NCBI RefSeq assembly: GCF_000754805.1
Contig: NZ_KN150731.1
Location: forward strand, 3,831,886 to 3,895,885
Length of the DNA stretch: 64,000 bases
Origin: Yersinia frederiksenii ATCC 33641
GTDB taxonomy: Bacteria > Pseudomonadota > Gammaproteobacteria > Enterobacterales > Enterobacteriaceae
Direction of reading: 5' to 3'
Shown here piece by piece: positions 36,182-45,030 of the stretch. The notes beneath the pieces were generated by a model, which did not search any database, was not told the origin of the DNA, and saw only the letters and a list, made by a program, of their open reading frames with translations. How positions within the stretch are numbered: the stretch's first letter is position 1; every line of letters begins with the position of its first letter. A program made the translations under genes and the position numbers.

Positions 36182-37446
36182 GCGACATACTCCTGCGCCA
36201 GACGGAAAAAGTCTTCATTGCCAAAGTTGCCAGATTTAAGCGCCATCATCAGCCCATGCTGTGCATCTCGCACCCATGGCACACCTGGCGCGATTGATTT
36301 GCCGATCTCCAATATATTCACTCCGAGCTGGTTGACGACAGTGCCGGAGGTTTCTCCACCTGCCACGATGAAGATATTGACACCTCGAGCCAGTAATTGG
36401 CGGGTGAGCTGGGCAAAAGTCTCTTCGACGGCCAGGCTGGCACGTTGTTCGCCATATTGTTGCTGAATCGCCGAGATTTCCGCGGGTGGTTGGGTGGCTG
36501 ACACTAATGGCGCAAAAAGATCGGCAAGATGTTGCTCAACCCAGTCAGCAATCTGGTGGATATAAGCAGAATCTGCCGAAATGCAGCGCTCAACGTCCAG
36601 TGCAAAATGTGCAGCAAACTGGCGGTAATTCGTGACCTGACGATTGGTCATCACTGAACAACTGCCGGAAAGCACCACAGTTTTTTTCTGTACAGGAAAG
36701 CTGAGGGCGCGCGCTGCTGCTGTGGTTTGTGAAGGCAAGTATTTCGCCAGCGAACCCGCCAGCCCGGAACCACCAGCAAGCAGTGGCTGCTCTGCTAATG
36801 CGTGAGCCAGAGGGGCCAGATCGTTAACCGTCAGTGTGTCGGCAATAACATGGTTTATCCCTTGTCCAGCCAGCACCGTGAGCTGCTGAGTGACCGCCGC
36901 CGTACCTTGCTGAATCACTGCTAAATTGAGTGAACCGACATGGCCTGTTACTTGTGGTGCTAATACGTGACATAAATTGGCATCACGCATTGGGTTAATC
37001 GGGTGGTTTTCCATACCGGACTGATTCAGTAGCCGACCATTCACAAACAGATGAGCATGGATAACTGTGCGCAAATTCTGTGGCAGAGCCGGGCAATGTA
37101 CGACTTGCTGGGCTCCACATGCCGCCATCAGCGCATCACTGACCTGGCCGATATTACCTTCTGGCGTGGAATCAAAAGTGGAGCAATATTTAAAATAAAT
37201 TTGCCGTGCTTGCGCCGTTTCTTTTAACCACCGCAAACAGGCTAGTGACTGTTTTACGGCGATTTCAGCCGGAATAGAACGACTTTTCAATGAGATAACC
37301 ACAGCATCTACATCAGCGGGGCATACCGTATCAATTGACGGTTCACCGATAATTTGTACGACTTTCCAGCCGCTATCTGACATGAAACTGGCGATGTCGG
37401 TAGCGCCAGTAAAGTCATCGGCAATCACGCCAAGTTGGATAGACAT
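36178..37446 (-). CDS. otnK: 3-oxo-tetronate kinase (four-carbon acid sugar kinase, DUF1537)
   Basis: A 422-residue kinase. GVIADDFTGATDIASFM at the N-terminus is the substrate-binding signature. KYCSTFDSTPEGNIG and the C-terminal FIVAGGETSGTVVNQLGV are the other family blocks, the latter part of the nucleotide site. It phosphorylates 3-oxo-tetronate at C4 for OtnC. It is the first gene of the eight-gene minus-strand operon. Confidence 0.92.
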   Translation of the reverse strand: MSIQLGVIADDFTGATDIASFMSDSGWKVVQIIGEPSIDTVCPADVDAVVISLKSRSIPAEIAVKQSLACLRWLKETAQARQIYFKYCSTFDSTPEGNIGQVSDALMAACGAQQVVHCPALPQNLRTVIHAHLFVNGRLLNQSGMENHPINPMRDANLCHVLAPQVTGHVGSLNLAVIQQGTAAVTQQLTVLAGQGINHVIADTLTVNDLAPLAHALAEQPLLAGGSGLAGSLAKYLPSQTTAAARALSFPVQKKTVVLSGSCSVMTNRQVTNYRQFAAHFALDVERCISADSAYIHQIADWVEQHLADLFAPLVSATQPPAEISAIQQQYGEQRASLAVEETFAQLTRQLLARGVNIFIVAGGETSGTVVNQLGVNILEIGKSIAPGVPWVRDAQHGLMMALKSGNFGNEDFFRLAQEYVA

Positions 37447-37510
37447 CTCAACCCCTCCTGCAACAGCGTATTTAATTGACTCTATTGTTAGGTTTTGTGC
37501 TTAACATTGA

Positions 37511-37526
37511 GATGACTGATATCACA
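37511..37526. promoter_or_regulatory. Candidate CRP site of the acid-sugar operon
   Basis: GATGA-CTGATA-TCACA matches the CRP consensus at 8 of 10 positions and lies about 65 bases upstream of otnK, within promoter range. Confidence 0.45.
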
Positions 37527-37609
37527 AACTTTATAACGGGGAAAAAAGAGGTTTTTTATTTAATTGATTGAAATATAGTGGAAATTAGCAAGGTTGACGA
37601 AAATAACCT

Positions 37610-37627
37610 TTCACACAGAGTTGTGAA
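37610..37627. promoter_or_regulatory. Inverted repeat upstream of otnK
   Basis: TTCACA-CAGAGT-TGTGAA is a perfect 6-6-6 inverted repeat about 165 bases before otnK. Half-sites are in the reverse order of a CRP site, so it could be an operator for the DeoR-type regulator. No experimental parallel is known to me. Confidence 0.35.
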
Positions 37628-37674
37628 TTTTTGTGCGGTGCTAATAGTGATGAATGACTTGCTCGCATCTGATC

Positions 37675-37712
37675 AATAAAATCACCGGCGAAATAGGCAT
37701 CTTCGCCGGTGA
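37675..37712 (-). terminator. Intrinsic terminator of the sor-type operon
   Basis: A perfect 11-base stem TCACCGGCGAA/TTCGCCGGTGA (37682-37692 with 37702-37712) is followed on the minus strand by TTTTATT, 30 bases past the sorE-like stop. Confidence 0.9.
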
Positions 37713-37742
37713 GGTTCATAAAATTATCTGTGCCGTGAATGA

Positions 37743-38993
37743 TTAAATCTCTTCGGCGTGGGCCAAAACAAAATCTTCAGCTTCTTTCGACCATAATCCG
37801 TCAGTTTTATGCAAAATCGTTTGCAGTTCCTGCAATAACGGCAAATCTTGTGGTTGTTCCATTAGCTCACTTAAGGATGTCAGTGGCATATTTTTTCCGG
37901 TATAAACCAACTTTTTACCGCCGATAATTTGCGGTAAATTCAATGTGGTTTCTGCCGCATCATTGAGTCCCAGAATATGAGAGACCACTTTCCCAGCATT
38001 CACTTTCTTTTCTTCAATTAACTTTACAGCTTCACGCATATCGTCAGTATTTCCTCCGGAAGTACCGACATAATGGGTGAACGAATAATGGATATCGTAG
38101 AAATTAACCGACGCCATAAAATTCTTATCCTGCGGGCCAGCAAAGAAGTTAAAACAGCCATCCGGGGCTAATAGGCTTGAAGCCAATGTCACTAATTGCG
38201 CTGAAGGTACAAAAACAAAAATATCGTCATAACCTTGGCCCGCGGTCAGTGCCATTAAGCGTTCAAACTGATCGTCGGTTTGTTTGGTATTAAGATAATT
38301 CACCTGGGTTTGCGGCTCGCTTGGATAGAGGCGTGCGGCGTAATCCAATTTTTGTTGATGACGATCGGTAACCACCAAAAGTTGCGGATTAACAGGCCCG
38401 TGCAGAGCATAATCAATGGCTAATAATCCCATTGGGCCGGTACCGCCAAGGATCAACACATTACCGCCGGGTTTGATACCCATTTTGTGTTGATAAGTAC
38501 CAGGAACCAGATGGTAATTGGCATTAAATGCGCCGATAACACAAGAAAGTGGCTCTACCAGAGACCCTTCGAAATAGCTTTCACCTTCATATGGCAGCAA
38601 GCAATCTTGCTCCATCACTTCATTAGGGATAACCACGTGGGTAGCTTCCCCTCCGACATAAGGGAAAGAATATCCGGGGCAGTCAGGACGGTCTGGTAAT
38701 TGTAGATTAGCCTGAATCACATAACGACTACCGGGTTTGAATTTATGCTGCCATTTCTTACCGACTTGCAGGATATCACCGCAAAATTCATGACCAATAA
38801 TAATTGGATTTTCCGCCACATTGTCGGGTACTTTTTTATGGTCGGCACCCAGATTGGCTTCTTTCCATGAAGAGAGGCAAATACTGTCAGTCACGACGGT
38901 CGCCAGAATTTCATCGTCGCCTATTTCCGGTAAGGTGAAACTTTCCAGACGCAGGTCATTTTTGCCATATAAACGTAGTGCTTTAGTTTTCAT
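37743..38993 (-). CDS. sorE: L-sorbose-1-phosphate reductase-like zinc dehydrogenase
   Basis: A 416-residue medium-chain dehydrogenase. IIIGHEFCGDILQVGK contains the Zn-site region and NVLILGGTGPMGLLAIDYAL the nucleotide fold. FNFFAGPQDKNF, FYDIHYSFTHYVGTSGGNTDDM and the FEGSLVEPLSCVIGAFNANYH block follow Klebsiella SorE as I remember it. SorE reduces L-sorbose 1-phosphate to D-glucitol 6-phosphate. ATG 38993 has GAGGTGG six bases upstream. It is last in the operon, as in the sorCDFBAME order. Confidence 0.82.
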   Translation of the reverse strand: MKTKALRLYGKNDLRLESFTLPEIGDDEILATVVTDSICLSSWKEANLGADHKKVPDNVAENPIIIGHEFCGDILQVGKKWQHKFKPGSRYVIQANLQLPDRPDCPGYSFPYVGGEATHVVIPNEVMEQDCLLPYEGESYFEGSLVEPLSCVIGAFNANYHLVPGTYQHKMGIKPGGNVLILGGTGPMGLLAIDYALHGPVNPQLLVVTDRHQQKLDYAARLYPSEPQTQVNYLNTKQTDDQFERLMALTAGQGYDDIFVFVPSAQLVTLASSLLAPDGCFNFFAGPQDKNFMASVNFYDIHYSFTHYVGTSGGNTDDMREAVKLIEEKKVNAGKVVSHILGLNDAAETTLNLPQIIGGKKLVYTGKNMPLTSLSELMEQPQDLPLLQELQTILHKTDGLWSKEAEDFVLAHAEEI

Positions 38994-39062
38994 GTGGAAC
39001 CACCTCAATATTTTTTAAATATAAAAACAGCAGGTCGAATAAAAAAACTCCCTGGCATTAAA

Positions 39063-39893
39063 TCAAGCCAAAATGCCAAGCCATGAGCCTACAATTCCGA
39101 GGCCAAACAGGGAGAAGATGAGCCAAATAGGGTTAATTTTTCGCTTGAGCAAGCGCATCATTAGCAGGGTTAATCCCAGAGCTAGCAGGCCGGGGCACAG
39201 TTGATCAAGAATGTTTTGCACCGTCATAGTTACGGTGGCACCGTCGTGACCCGGTGTTTTTGATATCACCAGCGGCACATTGATACTGGTCCATTTGGTG
39301 ACCAAAACCCCCATGATAAACAAGCCCAGAATCGAGGCACCCTCGGTCAGTTTTTGCAGTAAATTACCACCGAGATCTTTGACAATATTGATCCCTTTAA
39401 CAAAACCGTATTGCAGGCCGAACCATTTCAGCGCCAGACGGACAGAGTTAAATGACAGGAAGAACAGAATCGGCCCTAACACGTTGCCATTCAGTGCCAG
39501 CGACGCGCCCAAGGCGGCGGTAATTGGACGCAAGGTTCCCCAAATTAGCGGGTCACCCACCCCAGCCAATGGCCCCATCAACCCGACTTTCAGGCTATTG
39601 ATCGCCCCTTCATCAATATCAGCGCCATTGGCACGCGCCTCTTCCATCGCCGCCGTCACGCCGATAACCGGGCCACAAACGGCCGGGGTGGTGTTGAAGA
39701 ACACGAGATGACGTTTTAAGGCCGCAATTTGATCTTCTTTCAGCGGATATAAGCGCTTAATCGCGGGTACCATGTCATAGCAGAAACCAAGACCATGGAT
39801 ACGTTCATAGTTAAAAGAGGCCTGCTGCAAGTTACTGCGTAAAAACATTTTAAACAGATCAGACCGGGTTAATCGTTTGTTTAATGTGGTCAT
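39063..39893 (-). CDS. sorM: Mannose-family PTS component IID
   Basis: A 276-residue IID subunit. LTRSDLFKMFLRSNLQQASFNYERIHGLGFCYDMVPAI is the diagnostic N-terminus, GPLAGVGDPLIWGTLRPI sits in the middle, and the last 70 residues form hydrophobic segments. With IIC it makes the membrane channel that imports and phosphorylates the sugar. It lies 11 bases after the IIC gene. Confidence 0.93.
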   Translation of the reverse strand: MTTLNKRLTRSDLFKMFLRSNLQQASFNYERIHGLGFCYDMVPAIKRLYPLKEDQIAALKRHLVFFNTTPAVCGPVIGVTAAMEEARANGADIDEGAINSLKVGLMGPLAGVGDPLIWGTLRPITAALGASLALNGNVLGPILFFLSFNSVRLALKWFGLQYGFVKGINIVKDLGGNLLQKLTEGASILGLFIMGVLVTKWTSINVPLVISKTPGHDGATVTMTVQNILDQLCPGLLALGLTLLMMRLLKRKINPIWLIFSLFGLGIVGSWLGILA

Positions 39894-39904
39894 GGCAGCG
39901 TCTC

Positions 39905-40702
39905 CTAGTCTTCTAATTCATCAAGTTTGGCTTGGCTAGCCTGCGCTACAGGTGCCGCCGGTTTCTGATAAAGCGGATTTAATTGGATATATAGCAGGGC
40001 AATAATCAAGCCGATGCCACCGAAGGCGAGCAAACTGAAACCGAGGTAGCCTCCAACAATAAAACCGAGGAAGAAGAAGGGCATCAGGTACTTCACGCCC
40101 ATCATGTTGAGCACCATGGCGTAACCCACGACCACGATAAATCCACCTGCAATTTGTAACCCATGGGTGACGACGGTTGGGATGGCACTGAGCATGTGGC
40201 TGACGGTATCGGCGCTGACAAAGATGGAGACAATCAATACCGGTATGGCTACCCGTAATGCCTGTACCAGTAACGCCGAGACATGCATTAAATCGATCAT
40301 GGCAAAATTGGCTTTTTCCGCGTACTTATCTGCTGCATGTTGGAAAACGACGGTGATAGTACGGGCAAAGACGGTCAGTACCTGACCGGCCGCTGCGACA
40401 GGTAGGGCAATGGCAATACCTGTGGCAATATTTTGATGGCCAACAATGACCAGAATAGTGGAGATAATACTGGCGAGCGCAGAGTCAGGGGATTGCGCAG
40501 CCCCGACATTCATCCAGCCCAAAGCGATTAACTCCAGGGTACCGCCGAGGATAACGCCAGTGGTCATATCACCGAGGATCAGACCAGTGATAGTACAGGC
40601 TATTAAGGGGCGGTGAGTTTGAAACTCATCCAGCACACTTCCCATACCGGCAATACAGGCGAAAATAAATATTAAAATTATCTGTACTAAACTTATTTCC
40701 AT
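39905..40702 (-). CDS. sorA: Mannose-family PTS component IIC
   Basis: A 265-residue membrane protein with about seven hydrophobic segments. GTLELIALGWMNVGAAQSPDSALASIIS and LPVAAAGQVLTVFARTITVVFQHAADKYAE are IIC(man) signatures. The C-terminus is a short hydrophilic tail ending KLDELED. ATG 40702 has AGAGGTCACC directly upstream; an 11-codon extension does not. Confidence 0.93.
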   Translation of the reverse strand: MEISLVQIILIFIFACIAGMGSVLDEFQTHRPLIACTITGLILGDMTTGVILGGTLELIALGWMNVGAAQSPDSALASIISTILVIVGHQNIATGIAIALPVAAAGQVLTVFARTITVVFQHAADKYAEKANFAMIDLMHVSALLVQALRVAIPVLIVSIFVSADTVSHMLSAIPTVVTHGLQIAGGFIVVVGYAMVLNMMGVKYLMPFFFLGFIVGGYLGFSLLAFGGIGLIIALLYIQLNPLYQKPAAPVAQASQAKLDELED

Positions 40703-40834
40703 GGTGACCTCTTTGGACAATATAAAACCTCTCACGTGGTGCGCGATAAAAATGGTTTTCTGTCCAGATTAAGTAATCGGATTTAAATGTTTAATAAAGC
40801 CTGGGTTATTATTTATTTATCAAATTAGGTGTCG

Positions 40835-41326
40835 TTATTTAGACTCCAGCTCACGTAATTTTTTAATCACATCCACCTGAGGGTCAGAAGTGACTACCCG
40901 TAAATCTAAATGAACGCCACGTTCACCTAATGCATAAAAAGCATTAATATCGTCCTGGTCAACCGAAACAGCTTTGGTTAATTGTGTTTTTCCTTTTTTA
41001 AAAGCCATGCCACCAATATTAATAACGTCAATTTTCACCCCTTGGTCCACCAATCGTAAAACATCTGTTGGATTGGTAAATAAATAAAACACAGTGTCAT
41101 TGGCATAATTTGGATTGTGATAAACAGCTACGGCCTTTTCTATATTAACGACATTCACTTTAATTCCCGGTGGAGCAGCTTGTTTTAATAATGTTTTTCG
41201 GATTTCATCGTTATAAACTTCATCGCTACAGATAATAATACGCCCGGCTTTGGCTTCTTTCGCCCATACCGTGGTGACCTGACCATGAATCAGCCGGTCG
41301 TCAATTCTTGCCAGATTGATTTTCAT
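40835..41326 (-). CDS. sorB: Mannose-family PTS component IIB
   Basis: A 163-residue cytoplasmic phosphocarrier. INLARIDDRLIHGQVTTVW contains the phosphorylated His (residue 14). It passes phosphate from IIA to the incoming sugar. Its start overlaps the IIA stop by four bases. A gap of about 130 bases separates it from IIC and shows no obvious hairpin. Confidence 0.93.
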   Translation of the reverse strand: MKINLARIDDRLIHGQVTTVWAKEAKAGRIIICSDEVYNDEIRKTLLKQAAPPGIKVNVVNIEKAVAVYHNPNYANDTVFYLFTNPTDVLRLVDQGVKIDVINIGGMAFKKGKTQLTKAVSVDQDDINAFYALGERGVHLDLRVVTSDPQVDVIKKLRELESK

Positions 41327-41745
41327 ATAAAGTCGGCCTCTTCTTCTTCACAGCATTGTTGGTGGTGGAATGACTGGACACACTGTGTACCAATTTCGAG
41401 TAAATAATCCGTGAGTTCTTTCGCCGTCATGGTTTGTTGGTTATCGGCAATTTCTAGTGCCAGTGGCAGTGATAATCCACTAATAACCTGGATGTGGCTT
41501 TTGCCGAATGCCAGACGAGCCGCAGCGTTATAAGGACTACCACCTTGTAAATCCACTGCAATTAGCCAAGAGCTATGCTCACTCTTTGCCATGACATCTT
41601 GCATTTTCTCGACTAAGTTCTCGGCATTCTCACCACGGTTAAACAGTAGCGGAGTAATATTCTGTGTTGCGCCATACACCATATTGACGGAGTTCAGCAT
41701 TGAAACGGCTAAATCACCGTGAGCACAAAAAATAACCTTAACCAT
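41323..41745 (-). CDS. sorF: Mannose-family PTS component IIA
   Basis: A 140-residue phosphocarrier. VKVIFCAHGDLAVSML holds the active His near residue 8, and LIAVDLQGGSPYNAA is the second block. The C-terminus HHQQCCEEEEAD is unusually rich in His, Cys and Glu. ATG 41745 has AGGAGG four to five bases upstream, which rules out the longer frame from 41802. Confidence 0.9.
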   Translation of the reverse strand: MVKVIFCAHGDLAVSMLNSVNMVYGATQNITPLLFNRGENAENLVEKMQDVMAKSEHSSWLIAVDLQGGSPYNAAARLAFGKSHIQVISGLSLPLALEIADNQQTMTAKELTDYLLEIGTQCVQSFHHQQCCEEEEADFI

Positions 41746-41913
41746 TTTTCCTCCTGTTATTACATTCCCTTGCCCATCTAAATTTGGATAATACTCCGCC
41801 ACACACTGAAACGTGTGATTTCGTAAACTGTTATTTTATATTAGGGTAAAATTAGCCTCTTATTGAAGTAATCTTACCTACACCTTATCTAGAAATAGAT
41901 ACTTACCTCTAGT

Positions 41914-42873
41914 TTATGCCGTTATTTTAAGTATCTCCTCAGCCGTTTCTTTTGTCGTCACTAGGCTATTAATATATTTTCCTTTGATAGCACCGATAAT
42001 TCCGCTGATTTTTTCGTGGGAGTGGGCAATACCAATGGAGTAACGGGCTTTCTTAATTTTGTCTAATTGAATGGTAATCGTTTTATCCGAGATATAGGTT
42101 TCAACCGGATTACCCTGTAAATCATAAAAACGTGAGCAAATATCACCAGCAACCTGTCGGTCATTAAAGTGGTCAATCACATCACTACCATAAAAAGCTC
42201 GCCAAGTAGAATTACCGGAAATACTTGGTGAACCAATGCCGAATATAGCGATATCCAGTCGCTGCCAATAGTCGGCAATGGCCTGATAATGCTGAGATTG
42301 CATAATACCATCACGGATAACACTCTCTTCCAGAATAGCCGGGAAATCGATCAGCAGTGACTCACCTTTTAATTTCATGGCAGCGCTGTAGACCAGAGTA
42401 TTGACATGAAAGCGACTTTCTAATTTCCCAGACGGGCCGCCAACCATCGGGATACAGGTCAGTTGGCGCGACACTGGCGATGTATCCATTTGTTCAACCA
42501 GCGCGGCAATAGCACTGCCCCAAGAGAAGCCTAGAATATCGCCATTTTCAATAATTCGATTAAGCAGCGCGCCACACTGTTTTGCCATTAATATCAGTTG
42601 CTGCTCTGGCGATTGGTCCTGTTCTGAAGAGACCACAATTGCCTCGCGTAATTTAAAGCGCGATTTCAACTGCTGTTCCAGCAACAAATTCTCGTTATAG
42701 TTGTAGTTGATTGAAATAGTGACAATACCTTGTTCGCGTACTTTCTTTAGCATTCGGCTGATACTGGTTCGGTAAATTCCCAGCGCCCGCGCTATCTCTG
42801 CTTGTGTGAAATTTTGCTCGTAATACATTTGTGCAATTTTCACCATCAGGCGTAGATCATCGCTCTTTTCCAT
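41914..42873 (-). CDS. sorC: SorC-family transcriptional regulator
   Basis: A 319-residue sugar-binding regulator. MVKIAQMYYEQNFTQAEIARALGIYRTSISRMLKKV is the helix-turn-helix; the C-terminal sugar-phosphate domain contains GFSWGSAIAALVE, CIPMVGGPSG and IAIFGIGSPSISGNSTWRAFYG. SorC proteins act as activator and repressor of sorbose-type operons. ATG 42873 has AAGAGG six bases upstream. Three matching palindromes lie upstream. In the 168-base gap to the IIA gene is an inverted repeat CACAC-TGAAAC-GTGTG (41802-41817) of unknown meaning. Confidence 0.9.
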   Translation of the reverse strand: MEKSDDLRLMVKIAQMYYEQNFTQAEIARALGIYRTSISRMLKKVREQGIVTISINYNYNENLLLEQQLKSRFKLREAIVVSSEQDQSPEQQLILMAKQCGALLNRIIENGDILGFSWGSAIAALVEQMDTSPVSRQLTCIPMVGGPSGKLESRFHVNTLVYSAAMKLKGESLLIDFPAILEESVIRDGIMQSQHYQAIADYWQRLDIAIFGIGSPSISGNSTWRAFYGSDVIDHFNDRQVAGDICSRFYDLQGNPVETYISDKTITIQLDKIKKARYSIGIAHSHEKISGIIGAIKGKYINSLVTTKETAEEILKITA

Positions 42874-42882
42874 TTCAGCCTC

Positions 42883-42898
42883 TTGCACATTAGTGCAA
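42883..42898. promoter_or_regulatory. Candidate SorC operator 1
   Basis: TTGCAC-ATTA-GTGCAA is a perfect 16-base palindrome ten bases upstream of the sorC ATG, overlapping the leader near the ribosome-binding site, so binding there could repress its own gene. Confidence 0.6.
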
Positions 42899-43026
42899 AT
42901 ATCATTAAGTTATCTATGACTTGATATAATCACTTTCCATTTTTTAAGTCAAAAGCACGAAATAATGAATTAGCTCGCCACTCTGTCATAATCATCTAAT
43001 ACCCACACTAAAATTAACCGCAGATA

Positions 43027-43042
43027 TCGCACAGATGTGCAT
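43027..43042. promoter_or_regulatory. Candidate SorC operator 2
   Basis: TCGCAC-AGAT-GTGCAT shares the GCAC-N4-GTGC core of operator 1 and lies 144 bases upstream of it. Confidence 0.5.
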
Positions 43043-43120
43043 ACATCTTTAATGGTTTGATTTGTATTAAATAAATAGAAAAGTGGTTTTTGTGTTCCTT
43101 CACTTTATTCTGGACAAATT

Positions 43121-43136
43121 TTGGATTTCGATCACA
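43121..43136. promoter_or_regulatory. Candidate CRP site of the sor-type operon
   Basis: TTGGA-TTTCGA-TCACA matches the CRP consensus at 8 of 10 positions and sits between operators 2 and 3. Confidence 0.4.
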
Positions 43137-43163
43137 TTTTTATTTTGCGTGATATGATGGGTT

Positions 43164-43179
43164 TTGCACATATGTGCAG
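43164..43179. promoter_or_regulatory. Candidate SorC operator 3
   Basis: TTGCAC-ATAT-GTGCAG shares the motif of operators 1 and 2 and lies 137 bases upstream of operator 2. The similar spacing would suit DNA looping. Confidence 0.55.
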
Positions 43180-43240
43180 AAATATAGTGTGGCAGATAAA
43201 ACCTGGCCCTATTTGACCGAGTTTTATCTGGGGATGGGGA

Positions 43241-44974
43241 TTAATTCAGTAGTGGTTTGTAGTGATGCGGTTGACGCATGGTGACCAGATCTTTACGGCG
43301 CACCACATTGGTGGGGTAAGGACTGCCCACCAGAGAGCGGGTATCAATGGTTTGCGTCACTGTTTGGGGTTCTTGCCACAGTAACTGTTCTTGTCGTGGG
43401 AAGGCGAAAGTTTCAGGACCGAATATTCCGCTGTATCCCCCCAGCTCATGAGTGCTATCGATTGCATTGGCAAAGGCCAGATACAGATTATTTTCCCCTG
43501 CACGGGTTCTGAATAAGTGCCAGTGAAGTGGATCGGCTCCGGTCGGAATAGGGTAACTTTGCAAGACAGTGCTGCCCTGATGTGCTCCAGTAAAGCCCGC
43601 AGCCACGGCGGCTGAACAGGCAATAATATCGCATCCCATCAATGCCAGAATCCGAGCTGATTCTGGCAGCAAGGCATCATGGCCTGACAGCAATCCAACT
43701 CGCCCCAGTGCGGTATCAAATACCCGCCACTGTTCCCCAGCGCTGGCCCACTGTTGCTGGGTCTGAGAAAGATGTATTTGCTGATAGCAGCCAATTAGTC
43801 CCTCCGGGCCATACAGAACCTGAGTGTTATAGTTTTTATCCTGCTGCTTTTCGGCCATGCCTACCACCAGATAGACTCGTAATTTCATGGACAACCGGAC
43901 CAATGCCCCCACTGCGGGGCTTTGCCGTGTTTGCGCATGTGTTGCGCCTGTGAGGTAGCCGGTCAGTGCTAATTCAGGGAATACAATCATTTCACTACCT
44001 TGCCGAAGCACGGCTTCTTCTGTCATGGCTATTATGGTCGCCAGATTGTCATCCACCCGCTCAGTGGAGGAGAATTGCGCGACGGTGATACGGCTGTGTT
44101 TACCCGCTGGTAAAGGTTGTTGCCCGTAAAGCCCAAAGAAATTTTGTGGATTCCATAAAAAACTGTCGCTCAAGAGCGAGTGATAATAGTCAGGCCGGCG
44201 TTGTTCAAACACCGGCTCACCCAGCACCTGACGTTGTCGGCTCCGGCTGATATCAATTTCGGCATAGGCAATGCCATCCCCGCCATCGACCACAGCAGCA
44301 ATATTACCATCAGGTTCAATAATGCAACTGCCGCCACTGAATTGGACACCTCGCTCTAGCCCCCAGCGATTGCTTTCCAGCAGGTAGCAGCCATTTTCCA
44401 TCGCCCGGCTGATCCAGTAAGGGGCGGGCGTGCGCTCTGCCAGCCAGTTACTGATGTGACAAATGACATCAACCCGGTCCAGCGCCAGTAAGCGGGCGGT
44501 TTCGGGGAAGTGAATATCCATACAGACCAGCATGCCAATGCGCCCCAGTGGGGTATCAAAAACCTGATGCCCGACATCACCGGCGGCAGCCCATTTGGGT
44601 TCTGAAATATAGGGATGGCTTTTGCGATGGCAACCTATCACTCCCTGTGGCCCGATTAGTACGGCACTGTTGTAATAGAGGGCTGTTTGCCGGTCGACTT
44701 CCGGCATCCCCAACACGATATAGCATTGATAACGTTGCGCTAGTTCAGCAAAGCGAGCGGTACTGTCACCAGGAACAGTTTCTACCATGGGCGCGATTTC
44801 CTGCCGGTCAAACCAGCAGTAACCCGTGGTGGCCATTTCTGGCGTTGTAATCAGGCGCGCCCCTTTTTGTGCCGCCTGCTCAACTAACGTCAGTAACTGA
44901 CGCACATTGGCCTCTTTGGCAAACATCAAGGGTTCAAACTGAACTGCGGCGGCAAGAAAGGGGGCTATTGACAT
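43241..44974 (-). CDS. Tandem nitrilase-superfamily protein with a degenerate second domain
   Basis: A 577-residue fusion of two carbon-nitrogen hydrolase domains. Domain 1 (about 5-265) has an intact Glu-Lys-Cys triad: Glu46 in TPEMATTGY, Lys118 in CHRKSHPY, Cys151 in MLVCMDIHFPE. Domain 2 (about 295-565) keeps Glu334 in FPELALTGY, but the Lys position is Gln399 (CYQQIHL) and the Cys position is Gly431 (LLSGHDALLPE), so it should be inactive. Domain 1 probably hydrolyses an amide or nitrile; domain 2 may be structural or regulatory. It is the last gene of the amide operon. ATG 44974 follows GTGAGGATAATC. Confidence 0.85.
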   Translation of the reverse strand: MSIAPFLAAAVQFEPLMFAKEANVRQLLTLVEQAAQKGARLITTPEMATTGYCWFDRQEIAPMVETVPGDSTARFAELAQRYQCYIVLGMPEVDRQTALYYNSAVLIGPQGVIGCHRKSHPYISEPKWAAAGDVGHQVFDTPLGRIGMLVCMDIHFPETARLLALDRVDVICHISNWLAERTPAPYWISRAMENGCYLLESNRWGLERGVQFSGGSCIIEPDGNIAAVVDGGDGIAYAEIDISRSRQRQVLGEPVFEQRRPDYYHSLLSDSFLWNPQNFFGLYGQQPLPAGKHSRITVAQFSSTERVDDNLATIIAMTEEAVLRQGSEMIVFPELALTGYLTGATHAQTRQSPAVGALVRLSMKLRVYLVVGMAEKQQDKNYNTQVLYGPEGLIGCYQQIHLSQTQQQWASAGEQWRVFDTALGRVGLLSGHDALLPESARILALMGCDIIACSAAVAAGFTGAHQGSTVLQSYPIPTGADPLHWHLFRTRAGENNLYLAFANAIDSTHELGGYSGIFGPETFAFPRQEQLLWQEPQTVTQTIDTRSLVGSPYPTNVVRRKDLVTMRQPHHYKPLLN

Positions 44975-45030
44975 GATTATCCTCACAAATAATGAATGTT
45001 ATGCTCGCAGAGTTTCCGAGCAATCAAGAC

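Noticed and set aside
41802-41817. Inverted repeat CACAC-N6-GTGTG before the PTS IIA gene as a CRP site
   Set aside because: Half-sites are in the reverse orientation and do not match the CRP consensus.
43241-44974. Two separate nitrilase genes joined by a sequencing error
   Set aside because: One continuous frame with a plausible linker and no second ribosome-binding site; the second domain is consistently degenerate.
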